Notes: generated by a model not told the origin, from the sequence alone. Counted from the stretch's first letter, positions 28,288 to 37,716 are shown. The stretch: 64,000 nt of DNA from Paenalicyclobacillus ferrooxydans (GCF_001399675.1 NZ_LJCO01000103.1:40028-104027); one strand, 5' to 3'. Numbers and translations are program-made.

Positions 28288-29433
28288 GTGACGTCGCAAC
28301 ATTTGACCTGGCATTTATTGACCAAGACTCCTGCTAAAACGGCATTACTATCCTCTGTGCTTGCTGCTAGTTTACTCGTTGTTGGATGCGGTCCACCCGT
28401 GCTGTCTCAAATGCGTCCAACCATGACGAAGACATCGATTTGGGTTGGGCTGGTAGATAATCCGCCTGGCTGGTCAGCAAACGCGCTGGAGCAGTCACTG
28501 CTTGACGCAGGACTCATTCCGCAGGTGAGCCAGTTGACCTCAACGAATGTGAGCAGCGCACTTGCCAACGCGGTCTCAACTGCCCATGCAAGTTTGTACG
28601 TCATCTGCTCAGAGAGCCCTCTCGACAATCAGCTTCTGCAGGTGATGGAACAGCATCCGAGTGAGCACTATGAGGTCGTTGCACCTGAAGCTGATACGCT
28701 ACCGCAAGACATACGGCTTTACTGCAGTCCTGGCGGTGCATCCGGATATGTACTTGGATATCTTGCTGGACTAGCTGGAGCGGATCACGGAGATACAACT
28801 ATCGGACTCGTTACCGACGGGACCGTTACGGCATCCAAAGCTGACATTGCAGGCGCTCTGCTTGGTGTCGCTGCAGCGAACAGCCAATTGACTGTCCAGC
28901 CTATCGTCTGGACTGGAACTGGAACTGGAACTGGAACTGGAACTGGAACTGGAACTGGAACTGGGACTGGAACTGGAACTGGAACTGGAACTGGAACTGG
29001 AACTGGAACTGGAACGGTTGCGCCTGTGTTCCCTCACGTTGTGGTAGCAACCCGTCCGCTGACGGCTGCAGAGTTGCAGGTTGTGCGCCAGGCTGGCAGC
29101 GTGGTGGTGTCCTTGGTAGCCGCTCCTGCATATTCGGGGCCGCTCATCATCGGGCAGCCTGGGATGCCGAGCCCAAGTGGACTGGTACAGGATGCACAAG
29201 CTCTCGCACAAGGCAACTGGAAGCCCGGTGTGTACACACAAGTCGGAGTACCGACGGTACAGATTGCCCAGTCGGCTTTGACTGTCCCTTCCATGACCGC
29301 ATTGCAGAGCCTGCTCCAAACTGCAGATCCAAGCCGCCTGAACTTGTTGAACACGTGGAATGCACTTCCTGCACCTGTCCGAACTACTTGGTCACAATGG
29401 GTGAATCTAGGCAATCCGGCTGAAACTTTATGA
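28288..29433 (+). CDS. Bmp/Med-like lipoprotein with Gly-Thr repeat
   Basis: Secreted lipoprotein: a hydrophobic signal ends in the lipobox LLVVGC (Cys34). The mature part resembles the Bmp periplasmic-binding-protein family that includes B. subtilis Med (segments SGYVLGYLAGLAG and TTIGLVTDGTVTASKADIAG). The resemblance is from reading only, so ligand and partner are unknown; no transporter genes are adjacent. Residues about 210-243 are a pure Gly-Thr repeat inserted between the two halves of the fold, encoded by 17 hexanucleotides. GTG 28288 follows AAAGGAG. 381 residues. Confidence 0.75.
   Translation: MTSQHLTWHLLTKTPAKTALLSSVLAASLLVVGCGPPVLSQMRPTMTKTSIWVGLVDNPPGWSANALEQSLLDAGLIPQVSQLTSTNVSSALANAVSTAHASLYVICSESPLDNQLLQVMEQHPSEHYEVVAPEADTLPQDIRLYCSPGGASGYVLGYLAGLAGADHGDTTIGLVTDGTVTASKADIAGALLGVAAANSQLTVQPIVWTGTGTGTGTGTGTGTGTGTGTGTGTGTGTGTGTGTVAPVFPHVVVATRPLTAAELQVVRQAGSVVVSLVAAPAYSGPLIIGQPGMPSPSGLVQDAQALAQGNWKPGVYTQVGVPTVQIAQSALTVPSMTALQSLLQTADPSRLNLLNTWNALPAPVRTTWSQWVNLGNPAETL
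28915..29016 (+). repeat. Hexanucleotide microsatellite (GGAACT)17
   Basis: Seventeen consecutive 6-bp units, all GGAACT except one GGGACT (28963) and a final GGAACG. The unit is a multiple of 3, so copy-number changes would alter protein length by Gly-Thr pairs without shifting the frame. Confidence 0.97.
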
Positions 29434-29488
29434 TTCAGGAATAGTTTTCGAGCGAGCCAGAAACATTAGGAAAGGAGATGTCTGACTG

Positions 29489-30292
29489 GTGTCGAATTTA
29501 GACGCAGAAACGGATCGGTCGCACAGCGAGTTTTATTTCCAGTACCACATCCAGAAAAATCGGCCGGGATTACTCGGGGACATTGCCTCACTTCTCGGGA
29601 TGCTTGGGTTCAATATCATACAACTGGGCAGTGTATCCGACACGGGCCGTGGATTTCTGTTGACAACAGATCGGCCTGAAAGTGTTGAAGTGCTGCGCTT
29701 AATGATTGAGGCGATGGAAGACGTCAAACTGACAGGCCTCAGGGAGCCATCGTTACGTGATCGCATCGCTTTGCGCCATGGACGTTTTATTGAGCGGGCT
29801 GATGAAACGGAAACCCGTACATATCGTTTTGTCCGCGATGAGCTGGGAGTCCTTGTGGATTTTCTCGGTGAACTATTGAAACGACCAGGGCGCCGCGTCA
29901 TTGGCGTTCGCGGACAGCCTCGGGTGGGGAAGACGGAATCGATTGTTGCTGCCAGCGTCTATGCAAATCGCCGCTGGACGTTTGTATCGTCAACGCTGCT
30001 CAAGCAGACCTTGCTGAAGGATCTCCCGGATTATGAGCTTGACTCGGATAACTTTGTGTACATTATCGATGGCGCAGTGAGCAGCTTGCGCGGAGACGAG
30101 TTGCACTGGCGGGTTGTGGACGATGTTCTCGCCCTGCCGGCTCCCGTTGTCATCGAGCATCCGGACATTTTTGTCAAACACTCGCATTACGGCTGGGATA
30201 CGTTTGACATGATTATTGAGCTGCGACGAAATCCGGAGGAATTGATACAGTACGAAGAATATGAGCGCGAGGCTGCGCGCTGGCAGGACTAA
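29489..30292 (+). CDS. ymfK: YmfK-type protein (DUF3388), ACT-like plus P-loop-like
   Basis: 267-residue conserved Bacilli protein of unknown function, in the same neighbourhood as B. subtilis ymfK. The N-terminus looks like an ACT-type regulatory fold (HIQKNRPGLLGDIASLLGML, about 20-39). A central GQPRVGKTE matches a GxxxxGKT nucleotide-binding loop (about 143-151). The rest is rich in acidic and aromatic residues. GTG 29489 is preceded by AAAGGAGATG. Nucleotide binding is inference. Confidence 0.82.
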   Translation: MSNLDAETDRSHSEFYFQYHIQKNRPGLLGDIASLLGMLGFNIIQLGSVSDTGRGFLLTTDRPESVEVLRLMIEAMEDVKLTGLREPSLRDRIALRHGRFIERADETETRTYRFVRDELGVLVDFLGELLKRPGRRVIGVRGQPRVGKTESIVAASVYANRRWTFVSSTLLKQTLLKDLPDYELDSDNFVYIIDGAVSSLRGDELHWRVVDDVLALPAPVVIEHPDIFVKHSHYGWDTFDMIIELRRNPEELIQYEEYEREAARWQD

Positions 30293-30337
30293 TGGAACTG
30301 CCGGAATGTCACCACTCGGAGAAGCGGGGGGCACAAA

Positions 30338-31435
30338 TTGGTTGAACTCGGTCAGTTGTTAAAAGAGCGACGAGTGGTTCTAGGAATGGATTTGGATGAC
30401 GTTGAACGACGAACGAAAATTCGAAAGAAATATCTCGAGGCCTTGGAAGATGGGGATTGGAGCGTTCTCCCAGGGGAGGTCTACGCACGGGGGTTCGTTC
30501 GTTCCTACGCTGAGTGCGTAGGACTCGATGGACTTGAGTTGCTGGAAAAGTACATCGATCAACCGCACGTGGAATCTCTGCGGAATCCAGGAAAACTTCG
30601 CCAGGAACCAACAAACCTGGACAAACCCAAGCCGATGACTGAGTCGATAACGGAACGTCCAATCACAGAATTCCAGGGTCCAAATACCCACATGACACCA
30701 TCAGCACATGAGGCGCCGACAACACGCCGATATGACAAATCCAACCAGGATGACAAATCGAAACAGAATGACGGAGTGCCTTATGTTCCGCCTTCCACCC
30801 GGAACGGACCAAACGCCACCAAACCACGGTCTCGTGAACGTCGAGGTCCCCACATCGGCAGTTTTGTGGGGCAGGGAGCTGCAGTCTTGGTTGCCTTCGC
30901 CGTCTTAGCCGGAGCTTGGTGGGCGATTCGGGGCCATCATGGAACAACCCCACAAGTTGCCGCTGGTAACGCGAGTCAAAATGTCGCGGTAGCGTCTAAT
31001 GCAGCTGGGAGCACCAACGCAAACACGGCGTCAAACCAGGCGACGAATGCCCCGGTTCAGGCAAGTACGGGAAACAGTACGAACACATCCAACTCTGCCA
31101 GTGGACAAGCTGCGCCGTCGAGTACCACGATATCTGTGCAGCCGTACAATGCAGCGACGGGCACACTGACCGTTGTTGACACGTCAAAAGGTCCGCTCGT
31201 ATTGAATGCGACCGCGCAAGGCGGACAGTGCTGGACTCAGGTGTTGGCGGATGGGAAATCTGTTGACCCGAACGACTTTATCGTTCCAGGCACGACGAAA
31301 TCATGGAGTGCCACGCAAGAACTTCGCATTGACCTAGGAAATGTGCCTGTGGTTTCCTTGACTGTGAATGGACAAGCTGTACCCCTGCCCAATGTCACAA
31401 AACCCATTTGGGTAGTCATCAAGAAGCAAGCTTAA
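30338..31435 (+). CDS. RodZ-like transmembrane HTH protein (YmfM)
   Basis: Bitopic protein with a cytoplasmic helix-turn-helix of the RodZ type (about residues 5-70, LGQLLKERRVVLGMDLDDVE and GEVYARGFVRSYAE), a charged linker, one membrane segment (about 185-203, AAVLVAFAVLAGAWWAIRG), an extracellular Ser/Asn/Thr-rich stretch and a C-terminal DUF4115-like beta domain. RodZ links MreB to the cell-wall elongation machinery; B. subtilis ymfM occupies this position upstream of pgsA. The start is the TTG at 30338, behind a G-rich stretch. 365 residues. Confidence 0.88.
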   Translation: MVELGQLLKERRVVLGMDLDDVERRTKIRKKYLEALEDGDWSVLPGEVYARGFVRSYAECVGLDGLELLEKYIDQPHVESLRNPGKLRQEPTNLDKPKPMTESITERPITEFQGPNTHMTPSAHEAPTTRRYDKSNQDDKSKQNDGVPYVPPSTRNGPNATKPRSRERRGPHIGSFVGQGAAVLVAFAVLAGAWWAIRGHHGTTPQVAAGNASQNVAVASNAAGSTNANTASNQATNAPVQASTGNSTNTSNSASGQAAPSSTTISVQPYNAATGTLTVVDTSKGPLVLNATAQGGQCWTQVLADGKSVDPNDFIVPGTTKSWSATQELRIDLGNVPVVSLTVNGQAVPLPNVTKPIWVVIKKQA

Positions 31436-31497
31436 CTAAACCATCTTAAACGTTCAGTGCCGACTTTGGACAACGCGCGCGCAAGGGGGAGTTCCAC

Positions 31498-31989
31498 ATG
31501 GCGAAGGATGCCTCATTTGACATTGTGAGTGAAGTTGATGTGCAAGAAGTGACAAATGCAGTCCAGCAAACCATGAAAGAAATTGAAACGCGTTTTGATT
31601 TTAAGGGCAGCAAAAGTAATGTAGAGTTTGATGGCAAAGAGCTCATTTTGCTGTCTGATGATGAGTATAAACTTGGTGCACTGTATGACGTACTGCAGTC
31701 GAAGTGTGTGAAACGCAACGTTTCGTTGAAGTCCTTGAAGCCAGGTAAAGTGGAACCTGCATCCGGTGGCACGGTTCGCCAACGCGTAGCAGTTCAACAA
31801 GGCATTGAGGCCGATGTGGCGAAGGCGATCGTCAAACTCATCAAGGACGCGAAGCTCAAGGTCCAGGCGAGCATTCAGGGTGATCACGTTCGCGTGTCCG
31901 GAAAGAGCCGGGATGACTTGCAAACCGTTATAGCCGCCGTTCGGGAAGCAGACTTTGATGTGGCTCTTCAGTTTACCAACTATCGATAG
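31498..31989 (+). CDS. YajQ-family nucleotide-binding protein
   Basis: 163-residue protein of the YajQ/UPF0234 family, with two RNP-like domains. Some members bind cyclic di-GMP and regulate transcription, but B. subtilis-type function is not established. It starts MAKDASFDIVSEVDVQEV and contains RFDFKGSK and the KPVEPASGG-like GKVEPASGGTVRQ block. AAGGGGGAG precedes the ATG. It lies between the RodZ-like gene and pgsA. Confidence 0.93.
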   Translation: MAKDASFDIVSEVDVQEVTNAVQQTMKEIETRFDFKGSKSNVEFDGKELILLSDDEYKLGALYDVLQSKCVKRNVSLKSLKPGKVEPASGGTVRQRVAVQQGIEADVAKAIVKLIKDAKLKVQASIQGDHVRVSGKSRDDLQTVIAAVREADFDVALQFTNYR

Positions 31990-32022
31990 ATCTGAATCTG
32001 CCGAAATCTACATGTTCTTGTT

Positions 32023-32052
32023 TTGACGCAGGATTCCCAACTGAGGTATACT
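32023..32052 (+). promoter_or_regulatory. Sigma-A promoter for pgsA-cinA
   Basis: TTGACG (32023-32028), an 18-nt spacer and TATACT (32047-32052), 50 nt before pgsA. Confidence 0.7.
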
Positions 32053-32102
32053 GTTTTGCGTCATAGGTAACTTGGAGTGAGAAGCGATTCGGGAAATGGG
32101 GC

Positions 32103-32690
32103 GTGTTGCGATTGAATCTGGCTAACCGGATTACGATAGCCAGAATTTTTTTAGTACCCGTCGTAACGTTCCTGTTGTTGGTCAGGTTTCATTTTTGGAC
32201 GCTGACCATTAACCACCGTACGACTACAGGCAGCGAGATGATAGCTGCATTGGTGTTTGTTTTAGCAGCTGGTACGGATGGATTAGACGGATACATAGCG
32301 CGGAAACATCAGATTGTGACGAACTTTGGGAAATTTCTCGATCCGATAGCGGACAAGTTGCTGATTTCAGCCGTTCTGATTAGCTTGGTGGAAATGCAAC
32401 GGCTGTCTGCATGGGTTGCAATCCTCATCATCAGCCGTGAATTCGCAGTGACTGCCCTGCGACTTGTCGCTGCGGTTGAGGGGTTAGTCATTGCGGCGAG
32501 TCGGATCGCAAAATGGAAGACTGCAGTCCAGATTGTTGCAATGGCAGCTTTGATGTTAAACAATTTTCCGTTCTCTTATGTCGGTTTTCCTTTTGACACC
32601 GTCGCAGTCTATGTCATGGTGTTCTTTACGTTGTGGTCGGGCATTGACTATTTTGTAAAGAACAAGTCGGTCATCAACACGAACGTGTGA
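32103..32690 (+). CDS. pgsA: CDP-diacylglycerol-glycerol-3-phosphate 3-phosphatidyltransferase
   Basis: Integral membrane enzyme making phosphatidylglycerophosphate, the committed step to phosphatidylglycerol. 195 residues from a GTG at 32103. The CDP-alcohol phosphotransferase signature DG(x)2DG(x)2AR(x)8G(x)3D(x)3D is complete (GTDGLDGYIARK to FGKFLDPIADK, about 57-85), with several hydrophobic helices around it. AAATGGGG lies just upstream. The order pgsA-cinA is standard for Bacilli. Confidence 0.96.
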   Translation: MLRLNLANRITIARIFLVPVVTFLLLVRFHFWTLTINHRTTTGSEMIAALVFVLAAGTDGLDGYIARKHQIVTNFGKFLDPIADKLLISAVLISLVEMQRLSAWVAILIISREFAVTALRLVAAVEGLVIAASRIAKWKTAVQIVAMAALMLNNFPFSYVGFPFDTVAVYVMVFFTLWSGIDYFVKNKSVINTNV

Positions 32691-32738
32691 CCCGGTGAAA
32701 TTGCCGACGGGGACTTTCATTGGAAGTGAGGGATTCAC

Positions 32739-33983
32739 GTGCAGGCTGTGCGAGGCGAACATATTGCGATTGGGTCCGAAATACTGCTTGGTCAGATCCT
32801 GAATGCACATGCTCGAACCGTGTCTTTGGCATTTGCTGAACAGGGATTTTTCCTCTATTACCATACCGCTGTAGGGGATAATTTGGACCGCATCGCCAAT
32901 CTGCTTCGGCAAGCGGGAAAGCGGTCCAACGTGATCGTCATTACTGGCGGACTAGGCCCCACCGAAGATGACCTGACGCGAGAGGCTGTGGCGCAGGTGC
33001 TCGGTCGTGAGTTGCATCTCGTACCGGATGCTGTCGCTGAAATCGAGCGCTTTTTTGCAGGCCGTGGGCGTCCGATGCCTGAGGTGAACCGCAAACAAGC
33101 GATGTTGATTGACGGCGGTGAGTTTTTGCCAAATCCGAACGGAACCGCGCCAGGGCAGTACGTTGAGTCAGAAGGCGTGCACTATTTTCTCTTGCCCGGT
33201 CCTCCGCTTGAGATGAAGCCGATGCTCGACAACTATGTCGTTTTGCGTCTCAAGCAACTGTTGCCAAACTCGTCAGTCCTGGTGTCAAGAACCCTGCATT
33301 TTTGCGGCATCGGAGAGTCGACGGTGAACGAAGAAGTCATCGACTTGCTGGCGTTGCAAAACCCGACGGTGGCTCCGCTCGCCAGTGAAGGAGAAATGCT
33401 GCTTCGTATCACGGCTTCTGCCGCCACTGCGGAATCGGCACAGGAGCTCATTGCCCCGCTAGAGAAGCAGTTACGGGAGCAATTCCCGAAGTATATTTAC
33501 GGTGTGGACAGTGATTCGCTTCCGTCTGTAGTCGGTGATGCACTGCGGGCGAGGGGAGCAACCTTGTCTGCCGCAGAAAGTTGCACAGGCGGGCTTCTAT
33601 CGTCTATGATTACTGCTATCCCCGGAGCGTCTCAGTATTTCTTCGGCGGCGTGGTGTCCTACGACAACTCTGTAAAATCGAGTGTTCTTGGTGTGTCGGA
33701 GGAAACGCTCAAAGAGCACGGAGCAGTTTCAGAAGAGGCAGCGAGAGAAATGGCCCTTGGTGTGAGGTCAGCATGTGGTACGACGTTCGGCGTTTCCATC
33801 ACGGGAATCGCCGGACCGGGCGGCGGAACTGCTGAAAAACCCGTGGGTCTGGTTTATATAGGTTTGGCAGACTCGGATGGTTGTGATGTGTATCGGTTGC
33901 AGCTTCGGGGGTCTCGTGAGCAGATTCGGCTGCGAGCCGCCAAACAGTTGTTGTGGAGACTCTGGACGAAGCTGAATCACTGA
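32739..33983 (+). CDS. cinA: CinA, competence/damage-inducible protein with NMN amidase domain
   Basis: 414-residue two-domain protein. The N-terminal molybdopterin-binding-like domain (about 1-170, GSEILLGQILNAH and TGGLGPTEDDLTREA) acts as an ADP-ribose-type pyrophosphatase in characterised members. The C-terminal PncC-type domain (about 255-410, ESCTGGLLSSMIT and GIAGPGGGTAEKPVG) deamidates nicotinamide mononucleotide. GTG 32739 follows a TGAGGGA site. In B. subtilis cinA is directly upstream of recA; here a helicase gene intervenes. Confidence 0.95.
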   Translation: MQAVRGEHIAIGSEILLGQILNAHARTVSLAFAEQGFFLYYHTAVGDNLDRIANLLRQAGKRSNVIVITGGLGPTEDDLTREAVAQVLGRELHLVPDAVAEIERFFAGRGRPMPEVNRKQAMLIDGGEFLPNPNGTAPGQYVESEGVHYFLLPGPPLEMKPMLDNYVVLRLKQLLPNSSVLVSRTLHFCGIGESTVNEEVIDLLALQNPTVAPLASEGEMLLRITASAATAESAQELIAPLEKQLREQFPKYIYGVDSDSLPSVVGDALRARGATLSAAESCTGGLLSSMITAIPGASQYFFGGVVSYDNSVKSSVLGVSEETLKEHGAVSEEAAREMALGVRSACGTTFGVSITGIAGPGGGTAEKPVGLVYIGLADSDGCDVYRLQLRGSREQIRLRAAKQLLWRLWTKLNH

Positions 33984-34080
33984 CCTCGGTACCATAGAGT
34001 GGGTGCTATGGATTCGGTGGAGACGGGGTAATGGATTTCGACGTAAGTGGATGATTGCACGAACAGAGGACAAATGGTGA

Positions 34081-35682
34081 ATGGAAAGAAAGGTTGAGAA
34101 TATGGGTTCATTTCAAGAGTTTGCACTGAGCAGAAGGGTTCAGCAGGCCATTGACGGCATGGGGTTTGAAGAGCCGTCGCCGATTCAGGCAGCATGCATT
34201 CCGCTTGTTCTGGCGGGACGCGATGTCATCGGACAGGCACAAACGGGTACTGGAAAAACAGCTGCCTTTGGTGTGCCGTTGATTGAACAGGTTTCACAGG
34301 AAGGACGAGTCCAGGGCCTCGTATTGACACCGACACGTGAATTGGCTATTCAGGTTGCAGGAGAGTTCCGCAAGATTGGCAAGTTCAAGCGGGTGCGGAC
34401 CCTGCCGATTTACGGCGGGCAATCGATTGGGCATCAGATCCGTGCCCTGCAGCAGGGTGTTCAGATTGTTGTTGGGACACCAGGCCGAGTCCTTGATCAC
34501 ATTCGCCGCGGCACACTTCGCTTTGACAGCCTGAAGACGGTTGTGCTTGATGAGGCGGATGAGATGCTCGATATGGGTTTCATTGAAGACATCGAGACAA
34601 TTTTGCGGGAAACCCCTGAGCATCGCCAAACGATGTTGTTCTCTGCAACGTTTACACCTGAAATCAAGCGACTCGCTGTTCGCTACATGAAGGATCCGGA
34701 GCATGTTACGGTCAATCGCGGAGAAATTACGGTGCCGCTGACAGACCAGGTGTATTACAAAGTGCTGGAGCGAAACAAGCTCGAGAGCTTGTGCCGGGTC
34801 ATTGACAGCGAAGAAGTGCAGCTTGGGATTGTTTTCTGCCGGACCAAACGCGGTGTAGACGAATTGGTGGAAGCACTGGTTGCGCGCGGGTATTTGGTGG
34901 ATGGTCTGCACGGAGACTTAAGCCAGGCACAGCGTGACAGGGTGATGAGAAAGTTCCGCACGAACGAGGTCGAGTTGCTCGTTGCGACCGACGTTGCAGC
35001 ACGCGGTATTGACGTTGACAATGTCACGCACGTCATCAACTACGATATCCCGCAAGATCCCGAATCGTACGTGCACCGGATCGGCAGAACCGGTCGTGCT
35101 GGTAAACGCGGTCTCGCTATCACGCTGGTCACACCTCGGGAATTCAAACTGCTCAAGCAGATTGAACGCGAAACGAAGACTGCCATGGTGTCCCGTGAAG
35201 TTCCAACGCTGGCGGACGTTGCAGAGCGGCAAGCTGAGATTTGGCGCAATCGCCTGGTTGAAACGATTCAGAGCGGCGGGCTCGGACACTATCGTGCCAT
35301 CCTTGGCAACATGGTTGACGAGTACGATCCGGTTGATATTGCCTGCGCGGCTTTGAAGTTGTCTTCTGCCGGAGAGTTGCAGACCGAAGAGGGAGAAGAG
35401 TACGACTTCGGCGAAACGGGTGCAGGACCGGGGATGGTACGGTTCTTCGTGAACATCGGCCGCGGTGCTCACATTGGCCCATCGGATTTGGTCCGGGCAA
35501 TTTCAGAAGAAGCCGGTGTCCCAGGACAGGTCGTTGGGAAGATCGATATCTTTGATCGCTTTACGTTTGTTGAGATCGAAGAAGACGCAGCACCGTTCGT
35601 CTATGAAGCGATGCGTAAAGGGCGGATCAACGGTTCCCGCATTAATATGGAACCTGCTCGTCCGCGTGCACGTACACGCTGA
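34081..35682 (+). CDS. DEAD-box RNA helicase with DbpA-type RNA-binding domain
   Basis: ATP-dependent RNA helicase for ribosome assembly or RNA decay. Motifs in order: Q-motif region, AQTGTGKTAAF (about 56-66), PTRELA, TPGR, DEADEMLD, SAT, and HRIGRTGRAGKRG. The C-terminal 75 residues (MVRFFVNIGRGAHIGPSDL onward) form a DbpA-type RNA-binding domain, which in YxiN/DbpA recognises 23S rRNA; this favours a large-subunit assembly role, by inference. 533 residues from ATG 34081; ATG 34102 is an alternative. Inserted between cinA and recA. Confidence 0.93.
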   Translation: MERKVENMGSFQEFALSRRVQQAIDGMGFEEPSPIQAACIPLVLAGRDVIGQAQTGTGKTAAFGVPLIEQVSQEGRVQGLVLTPTRELAIQVAGEFRKIGKFKRVRTLPIYGGQSIGHQIRALQQGVQIVVGTPGRVLDHIRRGTLRFDSLKTVVLDEADEMLDMGFIEDIETILRETPEHRQTMLFSATFTPEIKRLAVRYMKDPEHVTVNRGEITVPLTDQVYYKVLERNKLESLCRVIDSEEVQLGIVFCRTKRGVDELVEALVARGYLVDGLHGDLSQAQRDRVMRKFRTNEVELLVATDVAARGIDVDNVTHVINYDIPQDPESYVHRIGRTGRAGKRGLAITLVTPREFKLLKQIERETKTAMVSREVPTLADVAERQAEIWRNRLVETIQSGGLGHYRAILGNMVDEYDPVDIACAALKLSSAGELQTEEGEEYDFGETGAGPGMVRFFVNIGRGAHIGPSDLVRAISEEAGVPGQVVGKIDIFDRFTFVEIEEDAAPFVYEAMRKGRINGSRINMEPARPRARTR

Positions 35683-35744
35683 TTTTCGGATTCGTCAGTG
35701 CCTTGCCATTTCTGCTTTTCCACGCGTGATGTTTCAGTAAACCC

Positions 35745-35777
35745 AAGCGAGAGTGCTTTCGAGACTCTCGCTTTTTT
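35745..35777 (+). terminator. Intrinsic terminator between the helicase gene and recA
   Basis: A perfect 10-bp stem, AAGCGAGAGT with ACTCTCGCTT (35745-35754 and 35764-35773), 9-nt loop and T6 tail. It separates recA from upstream transcription. Confidence 0.92.
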
Positions 35778-35789
35778 GGTCTTTTTATG

Positions 35790-35803
35790 CGAACAAGTGT
35801 TTG
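35790..35803 (+). promoter_or_regulatory. LexA (DinR) SOS box
   Basis: CGAACAAGTGTTTG matches the Gram-positive SOS consensus CGAACRNRYGTTYG at every defined position. It overlaps the -35 element of the recA promoter, so LexA binding would block RNA polymerase. Confidence 0.92.
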
Positions 35804-35828
35804 CATTCGTTTATGAAACTGTTACAAT
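35801..35828 (+). promoter_or_regulatory. Sigma-A promoter of recA
   Basis: TTGCAT (35801-35806), a 16-nt spacer and TACAAT (35823-35828). The -35 shares three bases with the SOS box. Confidence 0.8.
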
Positions 35829-35907
35829 AGACAGCAGGAAGCAAGACATGAGAGACGAATTATTCATGGAATGATAGTTTGCTAGATATTTTAAGGACGG
35901 TGTGTTC

Positions 35908-36954
35908 ATGAACGACCGACGTGCTGCACTCGATATGGCACTGAAGCAGATTGAAAAACAGTTTGGCAAAGGTTCGATTATGCGCCTTGGTGAAGCGTCT
36001 GCCAATATGAACGTTGAAACAGTTCCAACGGGCTCCCTCGCCCTTGATATTGCTCTTGGTGTGGGCGGGTTGCCGAGAGGTCGTATCATTGAGATCTACG
36101 GTCCTGAGTCCTCAGGCAAGACGACAGTTGCACTCCACTGTGTCGCAGAAGTTCAGAAGCGTGGCGGTCAGGCAGCCTTTATTGATGCTGAGCATGCGCT
36201 TGATCCGCTTTACGCAGGCAAACTCGGTGTAAATATCGATGAACTCTTAATCTCCCAGCCAGATACCGGAGAGCAAGCGCTCGAGATTGCTGAAGCGCTC
36301 GTTCGCAGCGGAGCGATAGAGATCCTTGTCATCGACTCCGTCGCAGCACTCGTACCGAAGAGTGAGCTCGAAGGGGACATGGGGGACTCCCATGTTGGTT
36401 TGCAAGCGCGGCTGATGTCCCAAGCGTTGAGAAAGCTTGCCGGCGCGATTAGCAAATCTCGAACCATTGCCATCTTCATTAACCAGATCCGTGAGAAAGT
36501 GGGCGTGATGTTCGGAAATCCGGAAACCACAACGGGTGGACGAGCGCTGAAGTTTTACTCCACAATTCGCCTTGAAGTCCGCCGTGCGGAAGCACTCAAG
36601 CAGGGCAATGATGTGGTTGGAAACCGGACACGGATTAAGGTTGTGAAGAATAAAGTCGCTCCGCCATTCAAGCAGGCAGACGTCGATATCATGTTTGGTG
36701 AAGGCATTTCGAGGGAAGGCAGCATCATTGATATCGGCAGCGAGATCGATGTCATACAAAAGAGCGGCGCCTGGTACTCGTTTGGTGACGAACGTTTGGG
36801 CCAAGGTCGGGAAAACGCAAAGCTGTTCCTGAAAGAACATGCTGATATCAGCGAGAAGATTGAAATGCAGATTCGCGAGGCCTATCAACTCGGGGCAGCG
36901 AAACCACTGAATACTCCTGCGGCGGAGGAAGAAGTGTTCAGCTTTGACGAGTAA
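35908..36954 (+). CDS. recA: Recombinase RecA
   Basis: Forms filaments on single-stranded DNA, catalyses strand exchange and triggers LexA self-cleavage. ATG 35908 (348 residues, [20 protein letters not shown]) has AAGGACGG 7 nt upstream; GTG 35902 would add two residues. Walker A GPESSGKT is at about 65-72; the loop L2 region with [15 protein letters not shown] and [16 protein letters not shown] follows. It has its own SOS-controlled promoter and overlaps recX by 11 nt. Confidence 0.98.
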   Translation: MNDRRAALDMALKQIEKQFGKGSIMRLGEASANMNVETVPTGSLALDIALGVGGLPRGRIIEIYGPESSGKTTVALHCVAEVQKRGGQAAFIDAEHALDPLYAGKLGVNIDELLISQPDTGEQALEIAEALVRSGAIEILVIDSVAALVPKSELEGDMGDSHVGLQARLMSQALRKLAGAISKSRTIAIFINQIREKVGVMFGNPETTTGGRALKFYSTIRLEVRRAEALKQGNDVVGNRTRIKVVKNKVAPPFKQADVDIMFGEGISREGSIIDIGSEIDVIQKSGAWYSFGDERLGQGRENAKLFLKEHADISEKIEMQIREAYQLGAAKPLNTPAAEEEVFSFDE

Positions 36955-37627
36955 TTCGGAGTCAAAGATCGAAAAGCACGAAGCTGTAGAAAAACGGCCG
37001 GAATTTCTCCGGATGATTTTTGACAATCGGGACCCCTTGGAGGTCCCGATTTCAGCATGGGTCGAGTACGGGCTGAAGGACGGGTTACATCTGCCGGAAA
37101 GTGTGCTTCAAGAACTGTCGGAGATAGCGGCGCGGGCAGTATGGCGGGGTAAAGCGCTTGGTTACCTCAATCATCGGCCACGCACAAAGGCAGAGGTCGT
37201 CCGTTATCTGATTGGCAAGGGAGCCTTTCCTGAGGTCGCACAACAGGTCGTCCGCAGCCTTGAAGCGGATGGGTACCTCTCAGACAAGCAGTACGCCGCT
37301 CAGTTTGTTCAGACCTATGCTGCAAAATCGAGCCGTCGAGAGATGGCCTGGAAACTGAGTCAGCGTGGCGTTTCGACTTCCGCAACAGAAAAAGCGTTTA
37401 ATGACAAGGAAATTTATGAGGGGGAGCTCGCGGCGGCTGTCAAGACGGCAGAAAAGACCCTTCGTGCAGTGAAGGCGGGAGACCCGCAAGCCATTCGCCA
37501 AAAAGTCTGGAATCGCTTGCTTCGAAAAGGCTTTTCAATCGAGACTGCGCGGACTGCTTTGAATCTTGTAAGGTCAGAAATGCAGAGTATAGCACAGTCA
37601 GAATTTCTTGACAACGATTGGGAATGA
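36944..37627 (+). CDS. recX: RecA regulator RecX
   Basis: Binds RecA filaments and modulates their activity. 227 residues from a TTG at 36944 inside the 3' end of recA, so it is likely co-translated. The helical three-repeat RecX core starts near residue 65 ([21 protein letters not shown]) and continues with [20 protein letters not shown] and [12 protein letters not shown]. The first 55 residues are less conserved; the start is somewhat uncertain because the ribosome site is weak. Confidence 0.92.
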   Translation: MTSNSESKIEKHEAVEKRPEFLRMIFDNRDPLEVPISAWVEYGLKDGLHLPESVLQELSEIAARAVWRGKALGYLNHRPRTKAEVVRYLIGKGAFPEVAQQVVRSLEADGYLSDKQYAAQFVQTYAAKSSRREMAWKLSQRGVSTSATEKAFNDKEIYEGELAAAVKTAEKTLRAVKAGDPQAIRQKVWNRLLRKGFSIETARTALNLVRSEMQSIAQSEFLDNDWE

Positions 37628-37716
37628 ATTATAGAATGAAATTGCGTATGCATTACGGCCTCTAGCTTAGGTTCTGTGCAAAAATGGCAGGCTTTGGGCA
37701 AGGAGGCACTATCATA

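Noticed and set aside
28901..29131. Minus-strand Phe-Gln repeat frame
   Set aside because: It is a reverse reading of the (GGAACT) microsatellite; the plus-strand lipoprotein has a lipobox and a ribosome site.
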